DNA of 64,000 nucleotides from positions 124,001-188,000 of the forward strand of contig NZ_QCZJ01000009.1 of assembly GCF_003075435.1 (NCBI RefSeq), written 5' to 3'. Shown in pieces: positions 10,513-19,172 of this stretch. The translations under genes and the position numbers were made by a program. Within the stretch, counting starts at the first letter, position 1; the number at the start of each line of letters is the position of its first letter. Source of the DNA: Terrimonas sp. GTDB taxonomy: Bacteria; Bacteroidota; Bacteroidia; Chitinophagales; Chitinophagaceae. Under the pieces are notes generated by a model that was not told the origin of the DNA, did not search any database, and was given only the letters and a program-made list of their open reading frames with translations.

Positions 10513-12021
10513 TCAGGCCGGAACTGTTGCGGTTAATGCAAGCAGTTGTGCCGTTCTTTCTTTGGTTTCCCGGTAAAGCGCTGCATTATCAACTAAAGAT
10601 TTTTTATAAGAAGGTATCATTTGCTCCAGCTTTGTTTGCCAGCCAGTTGTTTTTATTTGCTCAGGAAAACAACGCTGCAACAAATCAAGCATAATAGAAA
10701 CTGCTGTTGACGCGCCGGGAGATGCACCTAACAATGCTGCTATACTTCCATCTGCAGCGCTTACTACTTCGGTACCAAATTCCAGTATACCTCCTTCTTC
10801 TTCATCTTTTTTAATAACCTGCACCCGCTGACCTGCCACTTCAAGATCCCAGTCTTCGGCAACGGCATTTGGGAAATATTCCCTCAGCGCTTCCATCCTG
10901 TCTTCAGATGATTGTGTAACCTGCTCAATCAGGTATTTGGTAAGCGGAATGTTTTTTACGCCTGCCATTACCATTGGTTTTATATTGCTGAACTTGATGG
11001 AACCCGGCAGATCCCACAAAGAGCCATTTTTTAAAAACCTGGTTGAAAAACCCGCGTATGGTCCGAACAATAATGATTTCTTTCCGTCAATAACACGTGT
11101 ATCCAGGTGCGGAACACTCATGGGAGGTGAGCCGACGGCAGCTTTGCCATATACTTTAGCGCTATGTCTTTCAATAACCGCGGGGTTATTGCAAATTAAC
11201 CATTGGCCGCTAACCGGGAAACCGCCATAACCTTTACTTTCCGGGATATCGGATTTTTCAAGCAGTGGCAAAGAACCGCCACCTGCTCCTATAAAAATAA
11301 ATTTAGTTTCAACAACCTTCTTTTCATCAGTGGTAAGATTCTTCATTTTTATTCTCCAGCCACCATCGTTCTTTTTTTCCAGGTCCTGAACCTCATGTGC
11401 CAGAAAAAGCTTTACATCAGGTTTGTCAAACAAATAGCGGAAAAGCTTGCGGGTAAGCGCACCAAAATTCACGTCGGTTCCGCTATCCATTTTGGTTGCA
11501 GCAACCAGCTCTGCCGGATCGCGTCCTTCCATTACGAGGGGCATCCAGTTCTCAATTTCCTTCGCATCGTCACTGTATTGCATACCTTCAAACAAATGGT
11601 ACTTTATCAACGCATCATACCGCTTTTTCAGATAGTCTGTATTTGCTTCACCGCACACAAAACTCATGTGGGGCACAAGCCGGATGAAATCCCGGGGATT
11701 TCTTATATAGTCCTGTTCTACCAGGTATGACCAGAACTCTTTGCTTTGTAAAAACTGTGCGGCTATTTTAATCGCTTTTGAAGCATCAATTGCTCCGTCT
11801 TCTTTTTCAGGAGTATAATTTAACTCGCAAAACGCGGAATGCCCTGTGCCGGCGTTATTCCATGCGTCAGAACTTTCGGCGGCCACGGTATGCAAACGCT
11901 CCACAACATGAATGCTTAAATCTGGTTGCAGTTCTTTAAGCATCATGCCCAGCGTAGCGCTCATAATGCCGGCGCCAATCAGTACCACATCGGGATTATC
12001 TTTTTTTAATGACTTGCTCAT
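10513..12021 (-). CDS. mqo: Malate:quinone oxidoreductase
   Basis: Full length at 502 residues. The N-terminal FAD-binding motif [17 protein letters not shown] is followed by the family-typical [20 protein letters not shown] region, [12 protein letters not shown], and the C-terminal [18 protein letters not shown]. Mqo is a peripheral membrane flavoenzyme that oxidises malate to oxaloacetate and passes electrons to the quinone pool, complementing or replacing NAD-linked malate dehydrogenase. The quinone here is likely menaquinone, given mqnC in the same window. It is transcribed alone from a -7 box about 70 bases upstream. Confidence 0.96.
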   Translation of the reverse strand: MSKSLKKDNPDVVLIGAGIMSATLGMMLKELQPDLSIHVVERLHTVAAESSDAWNNAGTGHSAFCELNYTPEKEDGAIDASKAIKIAAQFLQSKEFWSYLVEQDYIRNPRDFIRLVPHMSFVCGEANTDYLKKRYDALIKYHLFEGMQYSDDAKEIENWMPLVMEGRDPAELVAATKMDSGTDVNFGALTRKLFRYLFDKPDVKLFLAHEVQDLEKKNDGGWRIKMKNLTTDEKKVVETKFIFIGAGGGSLPLLEKSDIPESKGYGGFPVSGQWLICNNPAVIERHSAKVYGKAAVGSPPMSVPHLDTRVIDGKKSLLFGPYAGFSTRFLKNGSLWDLPGSIKFSNIKPMVMAGVKNIPLTKYLIEQVTQSSEDRMEALREYFPNAVAEDWDLEVAGQRVQVIKKDEEEGGILEFGTEVVSAADGSIAALLGASPGASTAVSIMLDLLQRCFPEQIKTTGWQTKLEQMIPSYKKSLVDNAALYRETKERTAQLLALTATVPA

Positions 12022-12090
12022 TTCAATTCAAACTTTTTTAAAAAGGGAGGAAGCACATCGTATGTCAAGCAAGCAGCTTCGAAGAGCGCA

Positions 12091-12098
12091 CAAAGTTA
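12091..12098 (-). promoter_or_regulatory. -7 promoter box (TAACTTTG) for mqo
   Basis: An exact TAnnTTTG match on the minus strand, about 70 bases before the mqo start codon. The rest of 12022-12377 is AT-rich with no recognisable gene. Confidence 0.55.
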
Positions 12099-12377
12099 CA
12101 TTACGCGCATCAGAGCATAAACTTTCAGCGCTATTATTTAGCCTGAATTGTTGAAAAATTACGATGAAATGACAGGATGAGGTTGTGTGTATGTAAAATC
12201 ATGCACATGTATATGTTGTTTAAATAAAGTTTTATATGTATTAATTTATATCCCTTAGGATTTTTTTAACAACTATATTGGCATGGTATGGCATGTTTAT
12301 TGAAAACTACAGGTTGTAGAACGGATACCTGAATGAATGATGGGTATCTGAAAATTTATAAACTAAAATGGTAAGTT

Positions 12378-12641
12378 ATGAGATTAACAACTGAAAATTT
12401 TGAGATTGTATCTGGTGGAAATATTTATACTGTTAAGGCTACAGAATATATAAATGGCAGTGAAGAACTCAGATACAGGGTAAGTTTTAATGATAACCCA
12501 ATTTGTGTATTCGGGTGGAATAATGAACTTAACCGCTTTGCGGTAATGCACGATAAACGCAATCCTGATATGTCGAACGAGATAGAGACTGCTATTGGTA
12601 AAAGACTGGAAAAAATCCAGCAAATGAAGGAAGCGGCCTGA
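12378..12641 (+). CDS. Hypothetical protein, 87 residues
   Basis: A short mixed alpha/beta protein without signal peptide or membrane segment. It has beta-like stretches (FEIVSGGNIYTVKATEY, LRYRVSFNDNPICVFGW) and a charged C-terminal helix (IETAIGKRLEKIQQMKEAA). I do not recognise the family. The codon pattern looks normal, the ATG is well placed, and a strong terminator follows 58 bases after the stop, which supports a real monocistronic gene. Confidence 0.6.
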   Translation: MRLTTENFEIVSGGNIYTVKATEYINGSEELRYRVSFNDNPICVFGWNNELNRFAVMHDKRNPDMSNEIETAIGKRLEKIQQMKEAA

Positions 12642-12698
12642 TAAATGAATAACACATCCATTATAAAATAACTGATGCTGCTTCGTCAGTTGTTTATC

Positions 12699-12730
12699 AA
12701 AAAGTACGTTGTAATTGCAGCGTACTTTTT
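12699..12730 (+). terminator. Rho-independent terminator
   Basis: The stem AAAAGTACG / CGTACTTTT, with extra partial pairing towards the loop, ends in a T run. It serves the 87-residue hypothetical gene. Confidence 0.75.
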
Positions 12731-12812
12731 ATTTACTGGTATACAATAATTGTTTAACATCTCACATTAGTTATTGTAATTAAAAATTGCTATTTTAGCA
12801 GTTATTTATTTT

Positions 12813-12911
12813 ATGAAACAGTTTTACAACATATCACCTGTGGTTGCAGGCAAGCCTTACAGCAAGCGACTGTTTCTTATTACGCTTAATAACAGAGCCT
12901 TCATTTTTTAA
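12813..12911 (+). CDS. Possible 32-residue peptide ORF
   Basis: An ATG frame encodes a basic, hydrophobic-ended peptide (starts MKQFYNISPVV, ends LITLNNRAFIF). It sits alone between a terminator and a perfect 10-bp inverted repeat that begins 2 bases after its stop. A near-match to a -7 box (TATTTTAG) lies 14 bases upstream. There is no homology evidence, and it could be chance. Confidence 0.25.
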   Translation: MKQFYNISPVVAGKPYSKRLFLITLNNRAFIF

Positions 12912-12912
12912 G

Positions 12913-12953
12913 CCCTCCGTTTGTTTTCCGGGTATATTTTGTGAAACGGAGGG
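12913..12953. promoter_or_regulatory. 10-bp perfect inverted repeat with 21-base loop
   Basis: CCCTCCGTTT and AAACGGAGGG flank a 21-base AT-rich spacer. No T run follows on either strand, so it is not a standard terminator. It could be an RNA structure in the leader of the Rnk-like gene or a protein-binding site. A separate perfect 12-bp palindrome, TTTACCGGTAAA, lies at 13010-13021, 13 bases before that gene. Confidence 0.4.
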
Positions 12954-13034
12954 ATACATACTCCGTAAAGAATATTTTATTAATCTGTCGGTATGGCACT
13001 ATAAAATGCTTTACCGGTAAAAAGTTTATTTATT

Positions 13035-13409
13035 ATGAAACCTGTAATAAGCAATAGTGACTATACTACATTAAAGTCGTTGATCGTAAACTGCCCGCAA
13101 CATCTTAAAACAAAGGAAATAGGGCAATTAATGGATGAATTAAACAAAGCTGAAGTGGTAACCGATAAAAAATTAGGGAATGATGTAATTAAAATCAATT
13201 CTCTTTTTGAGGCAGAGGATATGTCCAGTAAAAAGAAATGGAAGCTGATGCTTACTTTGCCCGGGGAGGCAAACCTGAAAGAACAGAAAATATCTGTGTT
13301 CTCACCATTGGGCGTAGCATTGATTGGTTTTAAAAAGGGAATGACAATACAATGGGCTTTACCCGGGGGAATGAAGAAGATACGGATAGTGGATGTAGTG
13401 AATGAGTAA
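13035..13409 (+). CDS. GreA/GreB C-terminal-domain (Rnk-like) protein
   Basis: At 124 residues it lacks the long coiled coil of true GreA. The C-terminal half matches the FKBP-like GreA/GreB domain: KLMLTLPGEANLKEQKISV, FSPLGVALIGFKKG and the closing PGGMKKIRIVDV. The short N-terminal region (about 1-50) corresponds to the RNA-polymerase-contacting helices of Rnk-type proteins. Rnk-like factors bind RNA polymerase near the secondary channel and modulate transcription or compete with GreA. A strong terminator follows immediately, so it is monocistronic. Confidence 0.85.
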   Translation: MKPVISNSDYTTLKSLIVNCPQHLKTKEIGQLMDELNKAEVVTDKKLGNDVIKINSLFEAEDMSSKKKWKLMLTLPGEANLKEQKISVFSPLGVALIGFKKGMTIQWALPGGMKKIRIVDVVNE

Positions 13410-13430
13410 ACATGAATGAAGTATAATATT

Positions 13431-13468
13431 AAGGTACGGAGTAAATATCGCCGTACCTTCTTTTTTTA
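13431..13468 (+). terminator. Rho-independent terminator after the Rnk-like gene
   Basis: A 9-bp stem AAGGTACGG / CCGTACCTT with an 11-base loop is followed by a T-rich run. It lies at the convergent end of the LytTR gene and may work in both directions. Confidence 0.8.
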
Positions 13469-14461
13469 TCAGTTCTGCATTATCAGATGTTGTTCGGCAA
13501 CCTGCCTGTAGCCAGGTATATTACCCCGTGATACCGGCACCGGCTGGGGTAAAAGATCAACTGAAAGTTTAAGCCCCTGTGCATTACCTTCTACCTGCAT
13601 TACTCTTTTTGTATTAACCAGCCAGCCGCGGTGGCTGCGGTACATGCATGGAATATCACTCAACTGTTCGTTTATATTGGTAAGTGTATTGCGCAGCATG
13701 GTTGTTTGGAGATTACCGTTTTGTTCCCAAAAAATATTTACATAATTATCGAGCGCCTGCACTGCCAGTAAACTTTTATGGGGTATTTCAAGCCTGTCGT
13801 TCTGGTTATCACCGGTTAATGTAAGTAAAGATGAACGCCTTCTGAATATTGCTTTTGTTTCTTCTTCCGCAACAGAAAATATAGTATCTATTTGCTTCAA
13901 TGAAATATTGTTTATCAATTGATGGTGTACCCCCCTTTCCGCTGGTTGCCTGACTGCTTCATGAGATACCGGAATGTTTTTCGACAAACGTTCTGCGCTT
14001 TTAACATGCTGCTGCAGGTAATAATTATAGGAAAATAATTCTGCTATTACAATGGGTAACGCGCCAAGCATCAGCACCCATTTCAGCATATTGAAATGCC
14101 ACCACAGCGGCAGGGTGATTTGATGAACCCATTGGGTAACCAGTACATTACAGATGGTAATGCCTATCATCAATATTATATTTAGCAGAATCTGTTTGCC
14201 GAGCGTCCATTGTTCTTCATTAATACGCGGAGCTATTGCTTTGATAAAAAAATATCCCCCGGTTAATATAACAAAGCCGGTAACAAAACCATACATAGCC
14301 GAAGTATATAATAATTGCAGCGGTGAATACAGGTCGAGCCGGAAAGGCTTAAACAAAAAAAGAAATGAAAGCACAAAAAGTCCAAACCCTATACCGCGGA
14401 GCTTGTACCAACGCCAGGTATTTACCGGAAATGGTTTGTTAAAAAGATAAACTAAATACAT
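13469..14461 (-). CDS. Membrane-bound LytTR-family transcriptional regulator
   Basis: Four predicted membrane helices occupy about residues 20-160 (for example GIGFGLFVLSFLFLF and FVTGFVILTGGYFFI). A LytTR DNA-binding domain fills about 225-325, with ALDNYVNIFW, MYRSHRGWLVNTKRV and the final VPVSRGN. It is a one-component regulator in which the membrane part probably senses a ligand or membrane state; there is no receiver domain. It is divergent from the TonB-receptor gene across a 230-base gap carrying promoter boxes for both. Regulation of that receptor is a reasonable guess. Confidence 0.87.
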   Translation of the reverse strand: MYLVYLFNKPFPVNTWRWYKLRGIGFGLFVLSFLFLFKPFRLDLYSPLQLLYTSAMYGFVTGFVILTGGYFFIKAIAPRINEEQWTLGKQILLNIILMIGITICNVLVTQWVHQITLPLWWHFNMLKWVLMLGALPIVIAELFSYNYYLQQHVKSAERLSKNIPVSHEAVRQPAERGVHHQLINNISLKQIDTIFSVAEEETKAIFRRRSSLLTLTGDNQNDRLEIPHKSLLAVQALDNYVNIFWEQNGNLQTTMLRNTLTNINEQLSDIPCMYRSHRGWLVNTKRVMQVEGNAQGLKLSVDLLPQPVPVSRGNIPGYRQVAEQHLIMQN

Positions 14462-14545
14462 ACATCAATAATGCTGATCAATAAAACAATGTTTTGCAAT
14501 GGTGCTCCATCATTAAATGTTCTCAGGGTCCTGTATTTTGCCCCA

Positions 14546-14553
14546 CAAAAATA
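14546..14553 (-). promoter_or_regulatory. -7 promoter box (TATTTTTG) for the LytTR gene
   Basis: An exact TAnnTTTG match on the minus strand, 84 bases before the start codon. Confidence 0.45.
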
Positions 14554-14655
14554 TTTAATACAATGCTTTTTCCTTTGCCGCTCATCCCAAATTGCTGTTC
14601 GCCACTAAAGGCTTGACAACCGCCCCTTTCAAAAAAAATCCCTGTAACGGAATTA

Positions 14656-14663
14656 TAAATTTG
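14656..14663 (+). promoter_or_regulatory. -7 promoter box (TAAATTTG) for the TonB-receptor gene
   Basis: An exact TAnnTTTG match, 28 bases before the ATG. A TTGACA at 14613 is too far away to be its -35/-33 element. Confidence 0.6.
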
Positions 14664-14691
14664 CACATCATTCGAAAAAATTATAATCATT

Positions 14692-17058
14692 ATGTGGCGT
14701 AATTATTCAGGCAAGAGGAAGGGCTTTCTCGTAATGCTGGCTTTATTAAGTACAGTATTTTCTTTTGGTCAGCAACAGGTGCAAACAGTTAGAGGCATTA
14801 TCGTTGACCAGCAATCAAAAAGGGGCATTGAACAGGCTACCGTATCAATACAGGGCAGGAACCTGGCTACTGTTACCGACAGCAGCGGTGGTTTCGTTAT
14901 TTACCAGGTGCCTGTTGGCAGGATAACCATCCAGGTAAGTCATGTTGGCTATGAACCTTTTCAATTATATAATATTGTAGTAGAATCTGGTAAGGAAACA
15001 ATGCTGAACCTGGAACTGCTGGAAAAGCTGAACGTAACACAGAAGGAGATCATAATATCCGGCAAGAAAGAAAAGCTCACCAGCCGCCAGATGGCTACAG
15101 TAAGCGCTGTTGAGTTTAATGCTGAAGACAGTCGTCGCTTTGCCGGCAGCCGTAATGATGTTGCCCGTATGGCATCCAATTTTGCCGGGGTGAATAGTGT
15201 AAATGACGGGCGCAATGATATTATCATCCGCGGTAATTCTCCGCTTGGGTTATTATGGCGCCTGGAAGGTGTGGATATTCCTAACCCCAATCACTTCGGC
15301 AGTCTCGGTGCTACAGGCGGGCCGGTAGGTATGCTGAATAATAATGTAACAGGACAATCTGCTTTTTATACAGGCGCTTTTCCTGCACAGTTTGGTAATG
15401 CCACAGCAGGCGCATTTGACCTGAGCCTGCGTAAAGGAAATCATAACAGTCATGAATTTACCGCACAGGTTGGCTTTAACGGGCTTGAGCTTGGAGCAGA
15501 AGGTCCTTTCAGTAAAAAAAGCAAAGCTTCTTATCTTGTGTATTACCGTTACAGTATTCCGGGTTTATTAAAATCGCTTGGTGTTGATGTTGGTGTTGGT
15601 GCGGCTGTGCCACGCTACCAGGACCTGAGCCTGAAATTTGATATTCCAACCAAAAAAGCAGGGCAATTTACTTTGTTTGGTATTGGTGGAAAAAGCAGTA
15701 TCGATTTTAAGGGAGAGCTGAAAGACACCAGTAATTTTTACAACGACCCATACAGCAACTTATACAACAGCACAAAAATGGGTGTTGCCGGCTTAAAGCA
15801 TACTTACTTTTTTAACAGCACTACATCATATACGCTTACCCTGGCTGCAACGGGCAGTAATGTTACCACAAGGCAGGATTCGCTTGACGACAACAGGATA
15901 CCTCATAAAAACTACCGTGAAAACGGGAATGAATGGCGCTATGTGGCAAGTGCCGTAGTGAACAAAAAATTCTCTGCCAGCGATCGTCTTACAACAGGTA
16001 TTACCGTTGACCAGTTGCATTTCAGTTATTCAGACAGTATACTCGACAGGGATTATGGTTTTATTCCTTTTGTTACAGAGAAAAACCATACGGAATTGCT
16101 GCGGGCTTATGCACAGTGGCAGCACCGCTTTTCAAACCGGCTCACCCTTAATACCGGGGCATACGCGCAGTATCTCACACTCAATAAAAACACTTCAATA
16201 GAAGGGCGCATTGGTGTGCGTTATGCGCTTAATAATGCCGGAGCGTTTACACTTGCCTATGGCACACATAGCCAGATGCAAACACTCATGACCTACTTTC
16301 ATGAAACGCGTTCAGGTGAAAATTTTATACAAACCAACCGTAACCTGGGCTTTACAAAAAGCAATCATATAGTGGCGGGTTGGGAGCAAACGCTGAAGAA
16401 TGCCTGGAAATATAAACTTGAAGCATATACGCAGTTGTTAAGTGATGTACCTGTGGAAAGGAAACCAACAGACTGGTCGGTATTAAACCTGGGTGCAGGA
16501 TATGGTGCGGGATTGGAAGACAGTCTTGTGAACAAAGGCAAGGGTTATAATTACGGGTTAGAGTTGACGCTTGACAAACCATTTGCCAACGGGTATTATG
16601 CACTGGCAACCGTATCTGTATTTGATTCAAAGTATAAAGGCAGTAACGGCGTTACACACAATACTGCGTTTAACGGGCATTATGTGGTAAATGCATTGGG
16701 CGGCAAAGAGTGGCAGATACGCGGCATACACACGGTAGCAGTAGATTTTAAGATCACTACCGCAGGGGGAAAACGTTTTACCCCTATTAATGAAGCGGCA
16801 TCTAAAATTGCAGGAAAGGCGGTGTATTATGAGGAACGTTCATTTGAAGAAAAAACAAAAGCTTATTTCAGGCTTGATCTTAAGCTCACCTACCGTATGA
16901 ACAACAAAGGTTTTATGCAGGAATTTTTTGTAGACTTTCAAAACGTAAGTAATCATAAAAATATATTTAACCAGTGGTACGATAGCAGGGCTGGTAAGAT
17001 ACGTACCCAAAACCAGCTTGGGTTTTGGCCGAACTTTAATTACAGGATACAGTTTTAG
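14692..17058 (+). CDS. TonB-dependent outer-membrane receptor with CarboxypepD-reg domain
   Basis: The 788-residue protein starts with a signal peptide (about 1-27, ending FSFGQ). A carboxypeptidase-regulatory-like beta sandwich follows (VRGIIVDQQSKRGIEQATVS to about residue 110), then a plug domain (about 140-240, with DIIIRGNSPLGLLWRLEG), then a beta-barrel ending in NFNYRIQF with a C-terminal aromatic. It is shorter than SusC proteins and has no SusD neighbour, so it is a classic TonB receptor, perhaps for siderophores, metals or peptides. The substrate is not readable. The divergent LytTR gene may control it. Confidence 0.92.
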   Translation: MWRNYSGKRKGFLVMLALLSTVFSFGQQQVQTVRGIIVDQQSKRGIEQATVSIQGRNLATVTDSSGGFVIYQVPVGRITIQVSHVGYEPFQLYNIVVESGKETMLNLELLEKLNVTQKEIIISGKKEKLTSRQMATVSAVEFNAEDSRRFAGSRNDVARMASNFAGVNSVNDGRNDIIIRGNSPLGLLWRLEGVDIPNPNHFGSLGATGGPVGMLNNNVTGQSAFYTGAFPAQFGNATAGAFDLSLRKGNHNSHEFTAQVGFNGLELGAEGPFSKKSKASYLVYYRYSIPGLLKSLGVDVGVGAAVPRYQDLSLKFDIPTKKAGQFTLFGIGGKSSIDFKGELKDTSNFYNDPYSNLYNSTKMGVAGLKHTYFFNSTTSYTLTLAATGSNVTTRQDSLDDNRIPHKNYRENGNEWRYVASAVVNKKFSASDRLTTGITVDQLHFSYSDSILDRDYGFIPFVTEKNHTELLRAYAQWQHRFSNRLTLNTGAYAQYLTLNKNTSIEGRIGVRYALNNAGAFTLAYGTHSQMQTLMTYFHETRSGENFIQTNRNLGFTKSNHIVAGWEQTLKNAWKYKLEAYTQLLSDVPVERKPTDWSVLNLGAGYGAGLEDSLVNKGKGYNYGLELTLDKPFANGYYALATVSVFDSKYKGSNGVTHNTAFNGHYVVNALGGKEWQIRGIHTVAVDFKITTAGGKRFTPINEAASKIAGKAVYYEERSFEEKTKAYFRLDLKLTYRMNNKGFMQEFFVDFQNVSNHKNIFNQWYDSRAGKIRTQNQLGFWPNFNYRIQF

Positions 17059-17149
17059 GAACAGGACGGTAACATAAGCAGAAATAGGGTGGGTTATTCT
17101 TAACTTACCCTTTTGTAATTTCATGCGATAGTACTTTCTTCGCTAAAGC

Positions 17150-17839
17150 ATGCTCATCCGGAAGAAATATAACATAGCCTTTATCATCTCACTCGTCATT
17201 CATATTTCCGGGTTAGCCGGTATGCTTTGGGGAAACAGGCAATTGTTTGCCACATACACTCCCGCTAACCTGCTGATCATGTTTTTGCTTTTGTTGTGGA
17301 CGCAGGAAAAGATCAATAAACCCTTTATCTTCTTTATGCTTGCCTGTTTGTTCTCAGGCTATTTTGTTGAATATATTGGCGTGCATACCGGCCTTCTTTT
17401 CGGAAATTATACTTATGGAAAAGTACTTGGGTCCCAGCTCAGCAATATTCCGCTGATCATTGGCATCAACTGGTTTATTGTAATGTATTGCTGCGGCACG
17501 GTTATACAACTTGTTACTGAGGCACTTAAAAAACGGTTGCCTGACGAGCAGCTGCAGGCATATAAAAAATGGAGTATCGCCTCAGTTATTATTGACGGGG
17601 CTTTGCTCGCTGTTTTTTTTGACTGGGTGATGGAACCGGTTGCTGTAAAGCTTGGCTTCTGGACGTGGGCTGGTGATGGTTCAATACCTATGCTTAACTA
17701 TATAAGCTGGTTTGGCGTCAGCGTGATTTTGCTGTCGTTGTTCTCCCTGCTTCCATTTCACAAAAAAAATATATTTGCCTTATACCTGCTGATGATTCAG
17801 CTCATGTTTTTTTTGGTACTGCGCACATTGCTTATATGA
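17150..17839 (+). CDS. cruF: Carotenoid 1,2-hydratase-type membrane protein (CruF/DUF422 family)
   Basis: The 229-residue protein has about seven membrane helices. Family-like features include FVEYIGVHTGLLFGNYTYG, PLIIGINWFIVMYCCG and DGALLAVFFDWVMEPVAVKLGFWTW. CruF proteins add water across the psi-end C-1',2' double bond of linear or monocyclic carotenoids. The stop codon overlaps the ATG of crtY by four bases (ATGA), implying translational coupling and a shared pathway. With a lycopene cyclase, the expected product type is a monocyclic 1'-hydroxylated carotenoid such as saproxanthin or flexixanthin relatives (inference). Phytoene synthase and desaturase are not in the window. Confidence 0.82.
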   Translation: MLIRKKYNIAFIISLVIHISGLAGMLWGNRQLFATYTPANLLIMFLLLLWTQEKINKPFIFFMLACLFSGYFVEYIGVHTGLLFGNYTYGKVLGSQLSNIPLIIGINWFIVMYCCGTVIQLVTEALKKRLPDEQLQAYKKWSIASVIIDGALLAVFFDWVMEPVAVKLGFWTWAGDGSIPMLNYISWFGVSVILLSLFSLLPFHKKNIFALYLLMIQLMFFLVLRTLLI

Positions 17840-18981
17840 TAAAACAATACGACTATATTATTATAGGGGCAGGCTGCGCAGGATTGAGCTTATTAATGCG
17901 GCTGCTTGATAAAAATGCCGGCGCGAAAGTTTTACTTGTTGACAGAACGGAAAAAAACACCAATGATCGTACCTGGTGTTATTGGGAGAAGGAAGCAGGC
18001 TATTTTGATAATATCGTTTACCGAAAATGGAACGAACTAAACTTTTGTGATGATGACGGTTATAAGCAATTGTCAATGGGAGATTATGCGTACAAAATGA
18101 TCCGGGGCATTGATTTTTACACGCATTGTTTTAACCGGATACAACAGGCGCCGGGCGTAGCGTTTCAGACAGTGGAGATACAAGCGGTAGAAGTGACGGG
18201 CAAACATTGCAGCATAAAAGCAGCCGGCCATACAATTGAAGCAGCAGCAGGATTTGTATTCAGCAGTATTCCGGACAAAGCTGAAGCCGGCAGCAACATC
18301 ATTTCACTTTTGCAGCATTTTAAAGGATGGATTATCCGTACAACGGGTAACAGTAATATAAAACCCTGCCTGATGGATTTCGGGGTTGACCAATCTGCGG
18401 GTACTGCTTTTGTATATACCTTACCGCTTGATGAAAACAGCGCGTTGATTGAATACACGGTATTTTCTTCAACAGTATTACAGGACGCACAATACGATAA
18501 CGCGTTAAAAAATTATATAGAGCATATACTACAGATAAAAGTATATGCTATTGAACATACAGAGTATGGTGTTATCCCTATGACAAACCAGCGTTTTCCT
18601 TTTTATAAAGACGGGATGTATCATATTGGCTCGGCAGGCGGACAAACAAAACCATCAAGCGGGTATACGTTCAGCTTCATTCAAAAACAGTCTGCAGATA
18701 TAGTAGCAGCACTAAAAGCCTGTGAATGCTTAAAGCAAAATAATCCGGCTCCCCGGTTCAGGCTATATGATAGTATACTGTTGAAAATATTACACGATAA
18801 TATTATGCCGGGGAAGGCAATTTTTTCGCGACTTTTTCAGTCGCTGCCTGCACATAAAATTTTTAAATTCCTTGATAATGAAACTACTCCTGCAGAAGAG
18901 TTAAGTATACTTAACTCCATGCCTGCTAAAATTTTTCTTCCGGTGGCTATCCGGCAACTGATAAAACAACTAAGGGACTAA
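17836..18981 (+). CDS. crtY: Lycopene beta-cyclase family flavoprotein
   Basis: This 381-residue FAD/NAD(P)-binding protein begins YDYIIIGAGCAGLSLLMRLL (dinucleotide motif GAGCAG). It has the cyclase-typical DRTWCYWE near residue 47 and GVIPMTNQRFPF with GSAGGQTKPSSGYTF in the C-terminal half. CrtY-type cyclases form beta-ionone rings at the ends of lycopene in the membrane. Translational coupling to cruF suggests only one end is cyclised while the other is hydrated. Its 3' end overlaps the end of a small convergent basic-protein gene by four bases. Confidence 0.9.
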   Translation: MIKQYDYIIIGAGCAGLSLLMRLLDKNAGAKVLLVDRTEKNTNDRTWCYWEKEAGYFDNIVYRKWNELNFCDDDGYKQLSMGDYAYKMIRGIDFYTHCFNRIQQAPGVAFQTVEIQAVEVTGKHCSIKAAGHTIEAAAGFVFSSIPDKAEAGSNIISLLQHFKGWIIRTTGNSNIKPCLMDFGVDQSAGTAFVYTLPLDENSALIEYTVFSSTVLQDAQYDNALKNYIEHILQIKVYAIEHTEYGVIPMTNQRFPFYKDGMYHIGSAGGQTKPSSGYTFSFIQKQSADIVAALKACECLKQNNPAPRFRLYDSILLKILHDNIMPGKAIFSRLFQSLPAHKIFKFLDNETTPAEELSILNSMPAKIFLPVAIRQLIKQLRD

Positions 18982-19136
18982 CTCCCTCTCTGCGAACCTG
19001 TATTCGCCTGCTTGCTTACAAAGCCGCCTTTGGGTTGTGCTTTCTGTATAAATTTTGAACCCTGGTTTTGAGAAAGATTATTTTTTTTATTTCCTTTCTT
19101 TTTGCCTTTATTATTCTGTTGATTAAGCAATGACAT
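18978..19136 (-). CDS. Small basic protein, 52 residues, Lys/Gln/Asn-rich
   Basis: The frame runs from an ATG to a TAG that overlaps the crtY stop in the convergent direction. The peptide starts MSLLNQQNNKGKKKGNKK, contains GSKFIQKAQPKGGFVSK, and ends TGSQRGS. It is strongly basic, low in hydrophobic residues and probably disordered. From memory, short basic proteins ending in a TGS-x-RGS-like tail recur in Bacteroidota genomes, which suggests a conserved nucleic-acid or ribosome-associated peptide; this has not been checked. A longer overlapping frame on the same strand (19016-19255) looks random. The start is 36 bases after the MFS transporter stop codon (same strand), so it could be the tail of the efflux operon. 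Confidence 0.6.
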   Translation of the reverse strand: MSLLNQQNNKGKKKGNKKNNLSQNQGSKFIQKAQPKGGFVSKQANTGSQRGS

Positions 19137-19172
19137 AGCAAAATGTTTTTATAAAGATAATGTTTTGTTGAA

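Noticed and set aside
11203-11730. 175-codon plus-strand frame opposite mqo
   Set aside because: It lies wholly inside mqo, whose motifs are unmistakable.
14613-14618. TTGACA, like an E. coli -35 box
   Set aside because: Not spaced for a -10, and about 40 bases from the Bacteroidota -7 box actually matching here.
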